Part shown: piece after piece, positions 17,602-27,326 of the stretch | How the letters are laid out: each line of letters opens with the position of its first letter | How positions within the stretch are numbered: the first letter of the stretch is position 1 | DNA from: an uncultured Clostridia bacterium | Lineage (GTDB): Bacteria > Bacillota > Clostridia > TANB77 > CAG-508 | Length of the DNA stretch: 64,000 bases | Direction of reading: 5' to 3' | Assembly: GCA_934182605.1 (NCBI GenBank) | Contig: CAKPRQ010000002.1 | Span: 1-64,000, forward strand | Program-made: the position numbers and the translations under genes | Notes under the pieces: generated by a model | Told to the model about the DNA's origin: nothing | The model's database searches: none | Seen by the model: the letters and a program-made list of their open reading frames with translations, nothing else

Positions 17602-18702
17602 TTATTTTACATTAATATCATTATATGCTTGTACATATAATTTGGCTAAGTCGTTCCAATCATTAACCTTCTTATTACTTCTTATATTTTTATTATCTAT
17701 AACTTCTTTTATTTTAAATGCTAAGCTATTTGAATCGTTAGGCCTAATATAATAGATTCCTTCTTCATCTTCTCTCTCTTCCATTGACGTTGTTATAATT
17801 TTTATTTTCTGTGTGCATGCTGCTAGAAAACTTCCATACCTTTCCTTTACACCATCTTTAAACGGCAATACACACACATCACTAATAGACAAATAATCTG
17901 CCACCTCTATATTAGTCTTTATATACCCAGTTATTACAAATTTATCTTTTATATTTAATTTTTCCATTAATTCTAATAAACTCTTTTCGTATTCATTATT
18001 TTCTCTTAATTCACCTATATATAACACTTTAATATTTTCATCTTTAATTACACTAATTGCTTTAAATAAGTCATCAATCCCTTTGTTAGGTCTCGCAAAT
18101 CCAAAATATGTTATTATTTTTTTATTACTTAATCCTAATTTATCAATTAACTTCTTTTTGTCTAGCTCACAAATAGAACTTTGTGGTATATTAGATCCTA
18201 TTGGTATATTACTAATATTTAGCTTTTTATACATATTAGGAAAATCTTTTTTTATCAAATTATTATAATATTCTTCAGCAAATATTGTCTTGTCCATTAT
18301 TTTATAATTTATCCAATATATACATTTACCTTTCCATGAATATTTAGGATACTCATGAACTGTCTCTACAAGTTTAGATTTTTTTATTTTCTTTTTAATC
18401 ATTAATGGTAACAAAATACTAGTTATTTTTCTATTATAAAAACCATGACTTGGATATTGAATATGTATAATATCTGGATTTATTTTTTTTAATTCTCTAA
18501 TAATCAGTTTTATTGAACTATAATTAAATTTATCCACTATATTATGAACCTCTATATTATCCACATCACTATTAGCATTTACAGAAGTTATTACACTTAC
18601 CTCGTTCCCTATTCTTGCAAGTGCATTTGCTATCATACTTGTATAATCTCCCACTCCACAATCCATATATGGAAAAGAACCTACTATAAAACATATTTTC
18701 AT
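17602..18702 (-). CDS. Family 4-type glycosyltransferase
   Basis: A GT-B fold glycosyltransferase of 366 aa. It opens MKICFIVGSFPYMDCGVGDY, with a glycine-rich acceptor-side loop, and has the domain 2 start GFARPNKGIDDLFKA. I chose the start at 18702 because AAGGA lies 9 bases upstream; the in-frame ATG at 18711 overlaps that site. The usual E-x7-E motif is weak (KERYGSFLAACTQK). It resembles the product of 23115-24167, which shares the GVGDY/GIGDY opening. Donor and acceptor are unknown. Confidence 0.82.
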   Translation of the reverse strand: MKICFIVGSFPYMDCGVGDYTSMIANALARIGNEVSVITSVNANSDVDNIEVHNIVDKFNYSSIKLIIRELKKINPDIIHIQYPSHGFYNRKITSILLPLMIKKKIKKSKLVETVHEYPKYSWKGKCIYWINYKIMDKTIFAEEYYNNLIKKDFPNMYKKLNISNIPIGSNIPQSSICELDKKKLIDKLGLSNKKIITYFGFARPNKGIDDLFKAISVIKDENIKVLYIGELRENNEYEKSLLELMEKLNIKDKFVITGYIKTNIEVADYLSISDVCVLPFKDGVKERYGSFLAACTQKIKIITTSMEEREDEEGIYYIRPNDSNSLAFKIKEVIDNKNIRSNKKVNDWNDLAKLYVQAYNDINVK

Positions 18703-18719
18703 ATATACCATTCCTTCAA

Positions 18720-19613
18720 TTAATCAAAATCTTTTTTATCTATTCCATAATAATTTAATAAATTACTTAATACTCTATCATTTTCACATTTATCAACATT
18801 AGTTTTATTTAATGCAATACTTTGTGAATTTTTTATTACAAATAAATAATAATTTTTTTCTAAAGCTTTTACTACTTTAATTTTATATTTTATTTGCATA
18901 ACTTTAAGCCATAAATCATCTGCACTCAAAGATAAATTTTTAATATTCTCTTTATTAAAAGTTTCTTTTGGCATTATATGTGGCGGATAAAGCACTCCAC
19001 CTACCCCTGTTGCACATAAATAATGACTAGGTATTAAAGTATCTTTTCCTTTATACTCCATTATCCAATTTTTATACTTATTTATCTTATCTTGATTAAA
19101 GGTAATTTTATGTACTCTGATTGCAGATACTTCATTAGGAAATTTTAAATAAGATTCATATAACATTTTTATAACATTTTTATTATATAATATATCATCA
19201 TCAAAAGTTATTATTATATCATTTGGATGTTCTTGCATTGCATAAAAATATTTAGTATGTGGTTTTAATTCCTTATCATCTCTATATTCTATAGTTAATC
19301 CTCTTTTTTTCATTTTTTTAAAATTTTGAGGTAACTCCATATTTTTAGTATTATTTCCTAAATATAAAATAATCTTATCAGGCTTTAATGATTGTCTCAT
19401 AATTGTTTCTAGACATAGATATAAACTTGTAAATCTAGAAGGAATACTTGTAATAGACACTATGATTTTATTTTCACGTTCTTCACCAATATTTATTCCT
19501 TTTTTATTATTAAATAAACTTAAAAACTTATATTTTATACTTCTTAAATAATAAATAAAATTATCCAAAATAATTAATCGAACTTTTATAAAAATTTTTT
19601 TAATTATACTCAT
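18720..19613 (-). CDS. GT-A type glycosyltransferase
   Basis: A 297-aa putative glycosyltransferase. The core starts IIVSITSIPSRF near residue 50, followed by a sugar-nucleotide-binding region and a metal-binding DDD motif (ITFDDDILYN) near 145. The N-terminus is basic and amphipathic and may bind the membrane. It is 9 bp after the upstream glycosyltransferase, in the same operon. It is not an obvious GT2 member, so the family assignment is loose. Confidence 0.75.
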   Translation of the reverse strand: MSIIKKIFIKVRLIILDNFIYYLRSIKYKFLSLFNNKKGINIGEERENKIIVSITSIPSRFTSLYLCLETIMRQSLKPDKIILYLGNNTKNMELPQNFKKMKKRGLTIEYRDDKELKPHTKYFYAMQEHPNDIIITFDDDILYNKNVIKMLYESYLKFPNEVSAIRVHKITFNQDKINKYKNWIMEYKGKDTLIPSHYLCATGVGGVLYPPHIMPKETFNKENIKNLSLSADDLWLKVMQIKYKIKVVKALEKNYYLFVIKNSQSIALNKTNVDKCENDRVLSNLLNYYGIDKKDFD

Positions 19614-19622
19614 TTTATACCT

Positions 19623-20816
19623 CTATAACGTACTATAAATTTTTAAATATCTTTTTATGTGATTTTCTATTGAATACTGATTTATATTATCTAGTATTGA
19701 TTTATAGTATTTTTTTATATTTCCTCTATTTGAAAAAAAATCGATTTTACTTTTTAAATCATCAATATCATCATATTGGAATGTTTTCCCTGTATGTATT
19801 AAATCTAATGTTTCTTTTATACCACCTCTATTTGAACCGATTACAGGTAATCCATATTGATTAGCTTCTATAACAACTCTTCCAAAAGGTTCCTCCCATA
19901 TTGATGGTACAATAATAACATCTGAATCTATATATTCTTTTTCTAAATTTTCTTTATTTAACATTCCACAATTCTTTATTCTACTATCATCTTCAATAAA
20001 TTTATTAATAGTTTCATTTTCAGTACCTTGTCCACAAAATTCTAGTGTAATATTTTGATTTTTAACTTTACAAAATGCATTTAATAAATTTTCAATTCCC
20101 TTTTCTTTGCTATATCTTCCAACGTAGATAAATTTAATAGTTTCACTATTATTTTTCATCTTTTTTTCTATTATTTTTTTTGTATTATCAAAATTAATAT
20201 CTATAGGATTATATACATATTCTTTTTTACAATTCTTAAAATATCCTGTTTCTAGAATTTTATCTAGTGCTATTTTAGATGGGGCAGTTATACAATCTAC
20301 TAAACATGATCTTCTTTTATACACTTTATGATGCAAGAAAATTTGCATTTTTCTTAATAAATCTTTGGATTTTTCTTCCTCTACTGGAGATACAATCCAA
20401 TAATCTCTTGCAGTCTGTACCATTTTAATATTTTTCTTTTTTATAACTTTCCATATAATTGATGAAATTCCAATTATATTATTAATATGTACAATATCAG
20501 GTCTAAATTCTTCCAATACTTTTTTTAAATTTTTTCCTACATACCTATTATTTATTCCTATTAATCTATTAATAATTTTTTTATATGTTTTTCTTGTATC
20601 TTTTTCATCATAAAATTCAAATTTTCCACTATCACTTCTATATATTTCTATTCCTTCTATATTTTCTTTTACAATTCCCTTATTTTTTCCATCTATACAA
20701 AATATAGCAACATTATGTCCTTCACTTTTTAATCCCTCTGCTAATAATTTTATACTTACTTCGGCACCACCTTGAATATTAGGAAAATAGAAAGTATTTA
20801 CTAACAATATATTCAT
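19623..20816 (-). CDS. GT4-family glycosyltransferase
   Basis: A retaining GT-B glycosyltransferase of 397 aa. The N-terminal domain begins NTFYFPNIQGGAEVS. The C-terminal nucleotide-sugar domain has VGRYSKEKGIENLL and an E-x7-E motif in EEPFGRVVIEANQYGLPVIG. It belongs to the glycopolymer operon. In this context a mannosyl donor is plausible because GDP-mannose genes are in the operon, but this is inference. Confidence 0.88.
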   Translation of the reverse strand: MNILLVNTFYFPNIQGGAEVSIKLLAEGLKSEGHNVAIFCIDGKNKGIVKENIEGIEIYRSDSGKFEFYDEKDTRKTYKKIINRLIGINNRYVGKNLKKVLEEFRPDIVHINNIIGISSIIWKVIKKKNIKMVQTARDYWIVSPVEEEKSKDLLRKMQIFLHHKVYKRRSCLVDCITAPSKIALDKILETGYFKNCKKEYVYNPIDINFDNTKKIIEKKMKNNSETIKFIYVGRYSKEKGIENLLNAFCKVKNQNITLEFCGQGTENETINKFIEDDSRIKNCGMLNKENLEKEYIDSDVIIVPSIWEEPFGRVVIEANQYGLPVIGSNRGGIKETLDLIHTGKTFQYDDIDDLKSKIDFFSNRGNIKKYYKSILDNINQYSIENHIKRYLKIYSTL

Positions 20817-20834
20817 AAAAACCTCACTGACTTA

Positions 20835-21959
20835 TCATTTTTCTTTAAACTCAGCTAAAACTTGTCCCGCACAATCTTCCCATGTAAATTTTTTTATTTG
20901 TTCATAACCTTCATTAATATATTTTTGCTTATCTTCTGGTTTCATATTTACTACATTTTTTATAATATTCTCTAACTCTTTTTCATTTTTTACATCATTC
21001 AAATATATAGCAGCGTTTCCTCCTACCTCTGGTAAAGAAGATATATTACTTGTTATGACTAAAGCACCTCTTTGCATTGCTTCTAAAACAGGTAATCCAA
21101 AACCTTCGTACAATGATGGATACATAAAGGCCACACAATTTTCAAACAAAATCTTTTTTTCTGTTTTTTCTATATATCCTGTCATAATAATATCATTTTT
21201 ATATTCAGAATTATTAATCATTTTCAATGTCTTTTGACATTTCCAACCAATTCCACCAGAAATAATAAATTTTAAATCATCTTTACTGTCTTTTTTATAT
21301 ATCTCAAATGCCTTTATTACTGTATCTAAATTTTTCCTTGGCTCAATAGTACTTAAGAAAAATAAATATGATTTATTTTTTAAATCAAATTTATCAATAA
21401 TTTTATTTTCATCTATTACTTCAGAAGTAGATTTTTCAATAGGAGTAGTGCCTTCATATACAACATCGATTTTTTCATTTTTTAAACCTAATATTTCTAT
21501 TAAATCTTTCTTTGTTGCTTTTGATACAGCAATAATTTTATCAGCAGATTTACAACTTCTTTTTAGAAATATTTTTTGAATAATAGTATTTTTCCATTCT
21601 CCTACTCTTTTTATTTTTAAAATTGCCAAGTCATGTACAGTTAAAATATATTTTATACTTTTTGTGAATTTGTTTCTTTTAGGTAAACAATGTTGTGTTC
21701 CCCAAAAAATATCTATACTATCTTTGTTTAAAATTTTAGGTAAAATAAAATACAACCAAAATGTACCTATTTTACTATTATATTCACAAATTTTCCAATT
21801 TGGATTAAGTTTAAAATCTATATATATTTTCTTATTAGAATATAAATAATATTCATTTTCTTTATCTAAATAATTTAATTGTTTAATTATCTCATGAGTA
21901 TATACACCCATCCCTACTCTATTTTTAACAAGCGTTCTTGCATCTATTCCTATTTTCAT
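20835..21959 (-). CDS. GT4-family glycosyltransferase
   Basis: A 374-aa GT-B glycosyltransferase. It starts MKIGIDARTLVKNRVGMGVY, typical of the mannosyltransferase-like GT4 branch. It has STIEPRKNLDTVIKAF at the domain boundary and EGFGLPVLEAMQRGALV carrying E-x7-E. It sits 20 bp from the polymerase-like gene. A mannosyltransferase activity would fit the operon's GDP-mannose genes. Confidence 0.9.
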   Translation of the reverse strand: MKIGIDARTLVKNRVGMGVYTHEIIKQLNYLDKENEYYLYSNKKIYIDFKLNPNWKICEYNSKIGTFWLYFILPKILNKDSIDIFWGTQHCLPKRNKFTKSIKYILTVHDLAILKIKRVGEWKNTIIQKIFLKRSCKSADKIIAVSKATKKDLIEILGLKNEKIDVVYEGTTPIEKSTSEVIDENKIIDKFDLKNKSYLFFLSTIEPRKNLDTVIKAFEIYKKDSKDDLKFIISGGIGWKCQKTLKMINNSEYKNDIIMTGYIEKTEKKILFENCVAFMYPSLYEGFGLPVLEAMQRGALVITSNISSLPEVGGNAAIYLNDVKNEKELENIIKNVVNMKPEDKQKYINEGYEQIKKFTWEDCAGQVLAEFKEK

Positions 21960-21979
21960 TTAGCAACCTCTTTCTACTT

Positions 21980-23113
21980 TTATATTCCTAATATATATGG
22001 ATAAGTTTCCATTCCCTTATAAATCATAATTGAATACACCCAATAAACAATTAAAGATAGTATAATTATACTTATAACGATTTTATCTTTTTTATTTGAA
22101 ACCTCATTACTACATAAAGGAATTACTAAAGGATATATATTTAATCCATAATAATATCCAATTCTTATAAAAGTATCACTAAAAAAACTAATTGGGAAAA
22201 TTATAAAATCAACTATTAATATTGTAGCATATGGTATTATATTCTTTATTTCATCCGTCTTCATATTCTTTCTCATATTATAACAATAAAATAATATAAC
22301 TCCCAAAAAGAATAATTTGTATAGCATATTAAAATAATCTATATCAAAATCATTTATATTAATCTTTTCAATGTAAGTATAATATTTTTCTGGCAATATA
22401 TTAATATTATATAAAAAGGTTCCTAATGGCTGATAAAAAATTACAGCAAATAATATCAAAAATAATATTGCACTTAGTATTTTTTTCTTTATACTTTCAT
22501 CAATTATATTCGTTTTATATATTAAAATAATTATATATGCACCAATTGCTATAAGTGCAGATTTATGAAATAATACTGCAAAAGCAAAACATACTATTAC
22601 TGGAATTCGTTTATTTTTTTCCCATAAACTATATGAAAGAAAAATAAATGACATCGCGATACATTGTCTCACTAAATTAAAAGAAACATTATATATTAAG
22701 GTTAAATAAATTAATAATGATAGCCACATTGGTGCTTTTTCTCTTCTTAGATATATGGCATAATATATTGGTGCCATAATTAACAACTGTATTATAAATA
22801 GAAATACATTTATATTATCTGTTAATTTTGAGCAGATAAATGTAAATAATAAGTATATATTCTCTGTATATTCATTATTATCGCTTATATATGATTGAAG
22901 AGAATCCGCATTAATTGCACTTTCAAATAATGGTTTCACATATATATTTACATCAGTTCCTACACTAACATCTCTAAGACCAGCTAAAAGACAAAGTGTT
23001 AAAATTGAAATTACTAATAATATAATTGCTGTTTTCTTTCTACCTATTTTAAGTAATTTTTCTGATATAAATACTAATATTGTTGATAATATAAAACATA
23101 TTATATATTCCAT
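21980..23113 (-). CDS. EpsG/Wzy-like polysaccharide polymerase
   Basis: A polytopic membrane protein of 377 aa with about 10 hydrophobic segments. The loop LRDVSVGTDVNIYVKPLF after the second segment is the EpsG family signature region. Enzymes of this family polymerise lipid-linked repeat units outside the membrane. I start it at ATG 23111-23113, one base after the upstream stop (TAG-A-ATG), rather than at 23146, which would overlap the upstream gene. GGAGG lies 12 bases upstream. Confidence 0.82.
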   Translation of the reverse strand: MEYIICFILSTILVFISEKLLKIGRKKTAIILLVISILTLCLLAGLRDVSVGTDVNIYVKPLFESAINADSLQSYISDNNEYTENIYLLFTFICSKLTDNINVFLFIIQLLIMAPIYYAIYLRREKAPMWLSLLIYLTLIYNVSFNLVRQCIAMSFIFLSYSLWEKNKRIPVIVCFAFAVLFHKSALIAIGAYIIILIYKTNIIDESIKKKILSAILFLILFAVIFYQPLGTFLYNINILPEKYYTYIEKININDFDIDYFNMLYKLFFLGVILFYCYNMRKNMKTDEIKNIIPYATILIVDFIIFPISFFSDTFIRIGYYYGLNIYPLVIPLCSNEVSNKKDKIVISIIILSLIVYWVYSIMIYKGMETYPYILGI

Positions 23114-23114
23114 T

Positions 23115-24167
23115 CTATGCTCTATCCTCCTTAATTTCTTTAGCATAAATGTTTAAAATTGTATTAGCGATATTATCAATTTTATACTCATTTCCAAAAT
23201 CTATTGAATTTTTTTGAAGTTCGTTTAATTTTTCTTTTTCTATTTTTCTTATATACTCAAATACTTTACTAAACTCATTATCTTCATAATTTTCCATTTC
23301 AATATAAAATTTTTTATTAGTATCTTTAATAGACTTTGAAAACTTTCCTATTGGAATATTCCCAAATAATGTAGCAGTTTTTAATGTAGCATTATTCATA
23401 TTAATCACTGGTTTAATAGGCAATATTGTATATGTTGACTTTTGCATAATATTTTCAATTTCAGAATCAGATAAATTTCTTCTTATCTCAATTCCATAAT
23501 TTTCTTCTAATTCTATATTTGAACTGGTTATTATTATCAATTTACCATTTTCTATTTTATTGTAATTATTTTTCCACCCATTTATCATTTCGTCAAAAGC
23601 TTTGCTTGAATTTATTAATCCGAAAAAAACATAAGTATTTGGTACTTTTTCACCTAATTCAACATCTCTTGTTTTATATATATTGCTTGGAATATGTCTT
23701 ATATACGAATTTGAATTATATTTTTCAGTATGTTTTTTAATTTCGTTTGAAGTTACTAATATAAAATCTGCCTTTTTTATTAATAATTTTATTACTAATT
23801 TTCTTAAAATATTTACTCTATCATATTCATGTAAAGATATGCATATCCTAACATTTTTTTTATTGCAAACCTTAACCAATTTATTGTAAAAATATAAAAT
23901 TAATGGATTCCATTCCGTAAATGGATATTCTATATTTACCAAATCATGTTTTTCTTTTATAAGAAGTTTATACGCTTGTTTTATATTAAAGCTCATTTTT
24001 AAAGAAAAAATTCTTTTTAATTTACTATAATCTTCAATATTACTAGAAAAAGTTCTAATTTTAACATCTTTATTTAGTTCTAACATTTTATTTACAATTT
24101 TACTTGAATAATCTCCAATTCCATCTTTAGAGCCACCAAAATTAGCACAAATATTAATTATTTTCAT
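23115..24167 (-). CDS. Putative GT-B glycosyltransferase
   Basis: A 350-aa protein opening MKIINICANFGGSKDGIGDY, similar to the product of 17602-18702. A donor-side half contains YVFFGLINSSKAFDEMI. The E-x7-E motif is not evident, so catalysis may rely on other residues. The start overlaps the end of the upstream GT by 14 bp, which indicates coupled translation within the operon. Specific sugar unknown. Confidence 0.72.
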   Translation of the reverse strand: MKIINICANFGGSKDGIGDYSSKIVNKMLELNKDVKIRTFSSNIEDYSKLKRIFSLKMSFNIKQAYKLLIKEKHDLVNIEYPFTEWNPLILYFYNKLVKVCNKKNVRICISLHEYDRVNILRKLVIKLLIKKADFILVTSNEIKKHTEKYNSNSYIRHIPSNIYKTRDVELGEKVPNTYVFFGLINSSKAFDEMINGWKNNYNKIENGKLIIITSSNIELEENYGIEIRRNLSDSEIENIMQKSTYTILPIKPVINMNNATLKTATLFGNIPIGKFSKSIKDTNKKFYIEMENYEDNEFSKVFEYIRKIEKEKLNELQKNSIDFGNEYKIDNIANTILNIYAKEIKEDRA

Positions 24168-25239
24168 TTTGCAATTCCTCTATATATTTTTGAATTTTTT
24201 CTCTAAAAACACTTTCATCAAATTTAAGTGCATGTTTTCTAATCTCTTGTTTATCAAAGCTCATTTTTTCAAATTTTAAAATAGCCTCTTTTAAAGATTC
24301 TAAACTTTGCTCTTTAAAAAACACCCCTGTCTTTTCTGGTACAACGCTATCTAGCACTCCACCTTTGCCATAAGCAATAACTGGTCTACCACACGCTTGT
24401 GCCTCAACAGGAACAATTCCAAAATCTTCTTCACCTGGATATAATAATGCCTTACATTCAGACATATATTTTTTAACTACATCGTCTGGTTGTCTTCCTA
24501 AAAAAATAATATTTTCATTTGCTAAACTCATTAATTTTTCTTTTTCAGGTCCATCACCTATAATCACTAATTTTTTACTTAACTGTGAACATGCTTGTAC
24601 TGCTAGATCAAATCTCTTATAACCTACTAATCTAGAAACAATAAAATAATAATCTCCATCAATCTCTGAAATATCAAATAAATTACATCTTACAGGAGGA
24701 TTTATTACTATAGAATCTCTTTTATAATGTTTTTTAATTCTTTTTTGCACTTCTGTAGAGTTAGCAATAAAATAATCTACTCTAGCACTTGAAGCATAAT
24801 CCCATATTCTCATATAATGCAATAATATTTTTATTAATCTTTTTTTTAATTTACCCATTCCTTTTAAATATTCATCACGCTTTTCCCAAGCGTATCTCAT
24901 TGGAGTATGGCAATAACAAATATGTATACTTCCAGGTTTAGTAATTACACCTTTAGCACACGATGAACTACTACTTAATATTACATCATATTCATTTAAA
25001 TCAAAATTTTCAAAAGCTAATGGCATAAGTGGGAAATATTTTTTATGGTTTGTTACCATTTTCTTTTTTTGTAAAAAACTTGTTTTTACATCTAAATTCT
25101 TCAATTTATCATCTAAATTATTCGGATTATAAAAAGTAGTATAAATAGGTGCATCTTTATAAATTTCTTTAAAATTTATAACTACTTGTTCTGCACCTCC
25201 CATATTAGTAAGCCAATCATGCACAATTGCTAATTTCAT
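24154..25239 (-). CDS. GT4-family glycosyltransferase
   Basis: A 361-aa retaining glycosyltransferase opening MKLAIVHDWLTNMGGAEQVV, typical of the WbaZ-like mannosyltransferase branch. The domain 2 boundary is SRLVGYKRFDLAVQA and E-x7-E is in GEEDFGIVPVEAQACGRPVIA. It lies directly after manC (14 bp), so it is an attractive candidate for the first mannose addition after the priming sugar. That assignment is inference from context. Confidence 0.9.
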   Translation of the reverse strand: MKLAIVHDWLTNMGGAEQVVINFKEIYKDAPIYTTFYNPNNLDDKLKNLDVKTSFLQKKKMVTNHKKYFPLMPLAFENFDLNEYDVILSSSSSCAKGVITKPGSIHICYCHTPMRYAWEKRDEYLKGMGKLKKRLIKILLHYMRIWDYASSARVDYFIANSTEVQKRIKKHYKRDSIVINPPVRCNLFDISEIDGDYYFIVSRLVGYKRFDLAVQACSQLSKKLVIIGDGPEKEKLMSLANENIIFLGRQPDDVVKKYMSECKALLYPGEEDFGIVPVEAQACGRPVIAYGKGGVLDSVVPEKTGVFFKEQSLESLKEAILKFEKMSFDKQEIRKHALKFDESVFREKIQKYIEELQNENN

Positions 25240-25253
25240 AAACGATACTCCTT

Positions 25254-26294
25254 CTATTTTCTAAAACTTTTTATTTTATCGATACATTCCTTTTTACAAA
25301 CTACAATTGTATCTTCACCTTCTATAACACATAAATCTTTTACATCTATCAAAAGAATTTTTTTATCATCACCATATACAATACAATTTTCTGAATTATA
25401 AAGTTCTATTTCTTGCCCCTTCTTTATATTATTATCTACATCTTTTTCTATATATCTTTCCAATGATTTCCAGGTACCTATATCATCCCATCCTAAGTCG
25501 GCTGGAATAACATATATATTTTTAGATTTTTCCATTACTGCATAATCGATTGATATACTTTCACTATTTGGATATAATTGATTTAATACTTGACTATAAT
25601 CTCTATCATTTATACTAGGTAAATCTTTTAATAAATTATATGTTTCACTATAATTAACTTCCAATTCTTTTAACATATAATTAACGTTGAATATAAACAT
25701 GCCCGCATTCCATAAGTATTTTTTAGTTTCTAAATATTCTTTTGCTTTTTCTACATTGGGTTTTTCAACAAATTTATCAACCTTAGCTACATCATTATCT
25801 ATAAATCTGTCATACTTTATGTATCCATATCCTATTTCTGGTCTGTTTGGAGTAATTCCAATAGTTACAATTGATTCTTTATTACTATTTACGAATTCAT
25901 TAGCTTTATATAATGTATCAATAAATACTTGCTCGTTTTTAATTAAATGATCTGCTGGCAAAACTGCTATATTACAATTATTATATAACTGTTTTATGTA
26001 TAGCGATGCTAACAAAATACAAGGTGCCGTGTTTCTTCCTATAGGCTCAATAATAATATTGTTATCATTAATTGATGAAATTTGTTTTTTTACCAATTCT
26101 TTATATTTTTCACCTGTTATAATAAAAATTTTTTCACTAGAGACGATATTTAATGCTCTTTTATATGTCATTTGTAGCATTGTCTCTTCACCTACTAAAT
26201 TTAAAAATTGTTTAGGCATCTCTTCCGTTGATTTTGGCCAAAACCTCGTCCCTTTTCCACCAGCCATAATTAGTATACTTAAATTCTCGTTCAT
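25254..26294 (-). CDS. manC: Mannose-1-phosphate guanylyltransferase
   Basis: Makes GDP-mannose from mannose-1-phosphate and GTP. The 346-aa product has the nucleotide-binding signature MAGGKGTRFWPKS at its N-terminus, PADHLIKN near 110 and FVEKP near 170. It lacks a fused C-terminal isomerase domain, consistent with the separate manA. It begins immediately after the priming transferase stop (adjacent bases), so the two are tightly coupled. With manA and the hexomutase it completes the GDP-mannose pathway in one operon. Confidence 0.93.
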   Translation of the reverse strand: MNENLSILIMAGGKGTRFWPKSTEEMPKQFLNLVGEETMLQMTYKRALNIVSSEKIFIITGEKYKELVKKQISSINDNNIIIEPIGRNTAPCILLASLYIKQLYNNCNIAVLPADHLIKNEQVFIDTLYKANEFVNSNKESIVTIGITPNRPEIGYGYIKYDRFIDNDVAKVDKFVEKPNVEKAKEYLETKKYLWNAGMFIFNVNYMLKELEVNYSETYNLLKDLPSINDRDYSQVLNQLYPNSESISIDYAVMEKSKNIYVIPADLGWDDIGTWKSLERYIEKDVDNNIKKGQEIELYNSENCIVYGDDKKILLIDVKDLCVIEGEDTIVVCKKECIDKIKSFRK

Positions 26295-27011
26295 TTATTT
26301 TGCTCCTTCTTTTTTAAGTAATATAATAAATGTTTTGAAAAATATTTTTATATCATTTATGATAGAGATATTATTAATATACCTTTCATCTAACTCTAAC
26401 CTTGCTTTAAAAGTAGTGTTGTTTCTTCCTGAAACTTGCCACAAACCAGTCAATCCAGGCTTTACAGTAATTATCTTTTCATAATAATTTCCCATATCTT
26501 TTTTTTCTCTATATAAATATGGTCTAGGGCCGATTAATGACATTTCTCCTTTTAATATATTTATTAATTGAGGTAATTCGTCTATACTTAGTTTTCTAAT
26601 TAAATTTCCAACTTTGGTAATCCTTGGATCCTTATTTAATTTTTTATTTTTCTCATATTCTTTTCTTGCTTCTTCATCATTCTGTAGTATTCTTCTTAAT
26701 TCTTTATCTGCATTAAGCTTCATCGTTCTAAATTTATATAATTTAAACATTTTACCATTAATACCTATTCTTTTTTGCAGGAAAAAAATTGGACCTTTTG
26801 AATCTAATTTTATTAATATTACAACAATTAAAAATATAGGTAATAATATTACCAATCCAATACTAGAAATCAGAATATCCACAGTTCTTTTGCTAATTCT
26901 ATATATAACTTTATTATTTAATTTTCCTTTACTAATATATAAATCATATGGTAAATTTTCATTATCATATTGTTCTGCAACTCCTTTAACATCCACAACA
27001 TTTTCCCCCAT
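26295..27011 (-). CDS. Priming sugar transferase (undecaprenyl-phosphate sugar-1-P transferase)
   Basis: Begins repeat-unit synthesis by moving a sugar-1-phosphate to undecaprenyl phosphate. The 238-aa protein has a cytoplasmic N-terminus, one membrane segment near 45-70 and the conserved core. Core motifs are FLQKRIGINGKMFKLYKFRTM, the DPRITKVGNLIRKLSIDELPQ segment, and SLIGPRPY. It is the first gene of the operon. The ATG has no clear ribosome-binding site and sits only about 11 nt after the predicted transcription start. Confidence 0.93.
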   Translation of the reverse strand: MGENVVDVKGVAEQYDNENLPYDLYISKGKLNNKVIYRISKRTVDILISSIGLVILLPIFLIVVILIKLDSKGPIFFLQKRIGINGKMFKLYKFRTMKLNADKELRRILQNDEEARKEYEKNKKLNKDPRITKVGNLIRKLSIDELPQLINILKGEMSLIGPRPYLYREKKDMGNYYEKIITVKPGLTGLWQVSGRNNTTFKARLELDERYINNISIINDIKIFFKTFIILLKKEGAK

Positions 27012-27028
27012 TAAAAGATATCACAATT

Positions 27029-27057
27029 ATTTTATCATTATCTTATTTTAATGTCAA
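27029..27057 (-). promoter_or_regulatory. Promoter of the surface-polymer operon
   Basis: On the minus strand TTGACA (27052-27057) and TAAAAT (27029-27034) are 17 bp apart. The predicted start site near 27022 leaves a very short leader before ATG 27011. The rest of the 315-bp gap 27012-27326 is AT-rich, holds the terminator of the upstream operon and shows nothing else I recognise. Confidence 0.7.
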
Positions 27058-27241
27058 TTATTTTTATATATTTTCGACAAAAAATCTTACAAGATAATAC
27101 TTTTTTCTAATATATTTAAAAATTCATTTGCACCTATATTATTTATTATTTCACCAATATAATTTACTTCTCATTCTTTCATTATAATTAATTTTATCGT
27201 TAGCACATTTACTTAAGTTTTATAATTTTAAATAATGCAAA

Positions 27242-27275
27242 AAAGTTTTTTAATCTATTCAAATTAAAAAACTTT
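27242..27275 (-). terminator. Terminator after wecB
   Basis: AAAGTTTTTTAAT (27242-27254) pairs perfectly with ATTAAAAAACTTT (27263-27275), an 8-nt loop, followed by T-rich DNA on both strands. It ends the tagO-tagA-wecB operon. Confidence 0.8.
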
Positions 27276-27326
27276 CTTTTATTTTTTTGTACTCATTTAT
27301 ATTTAAATAAATTTTCATACTTTTAA

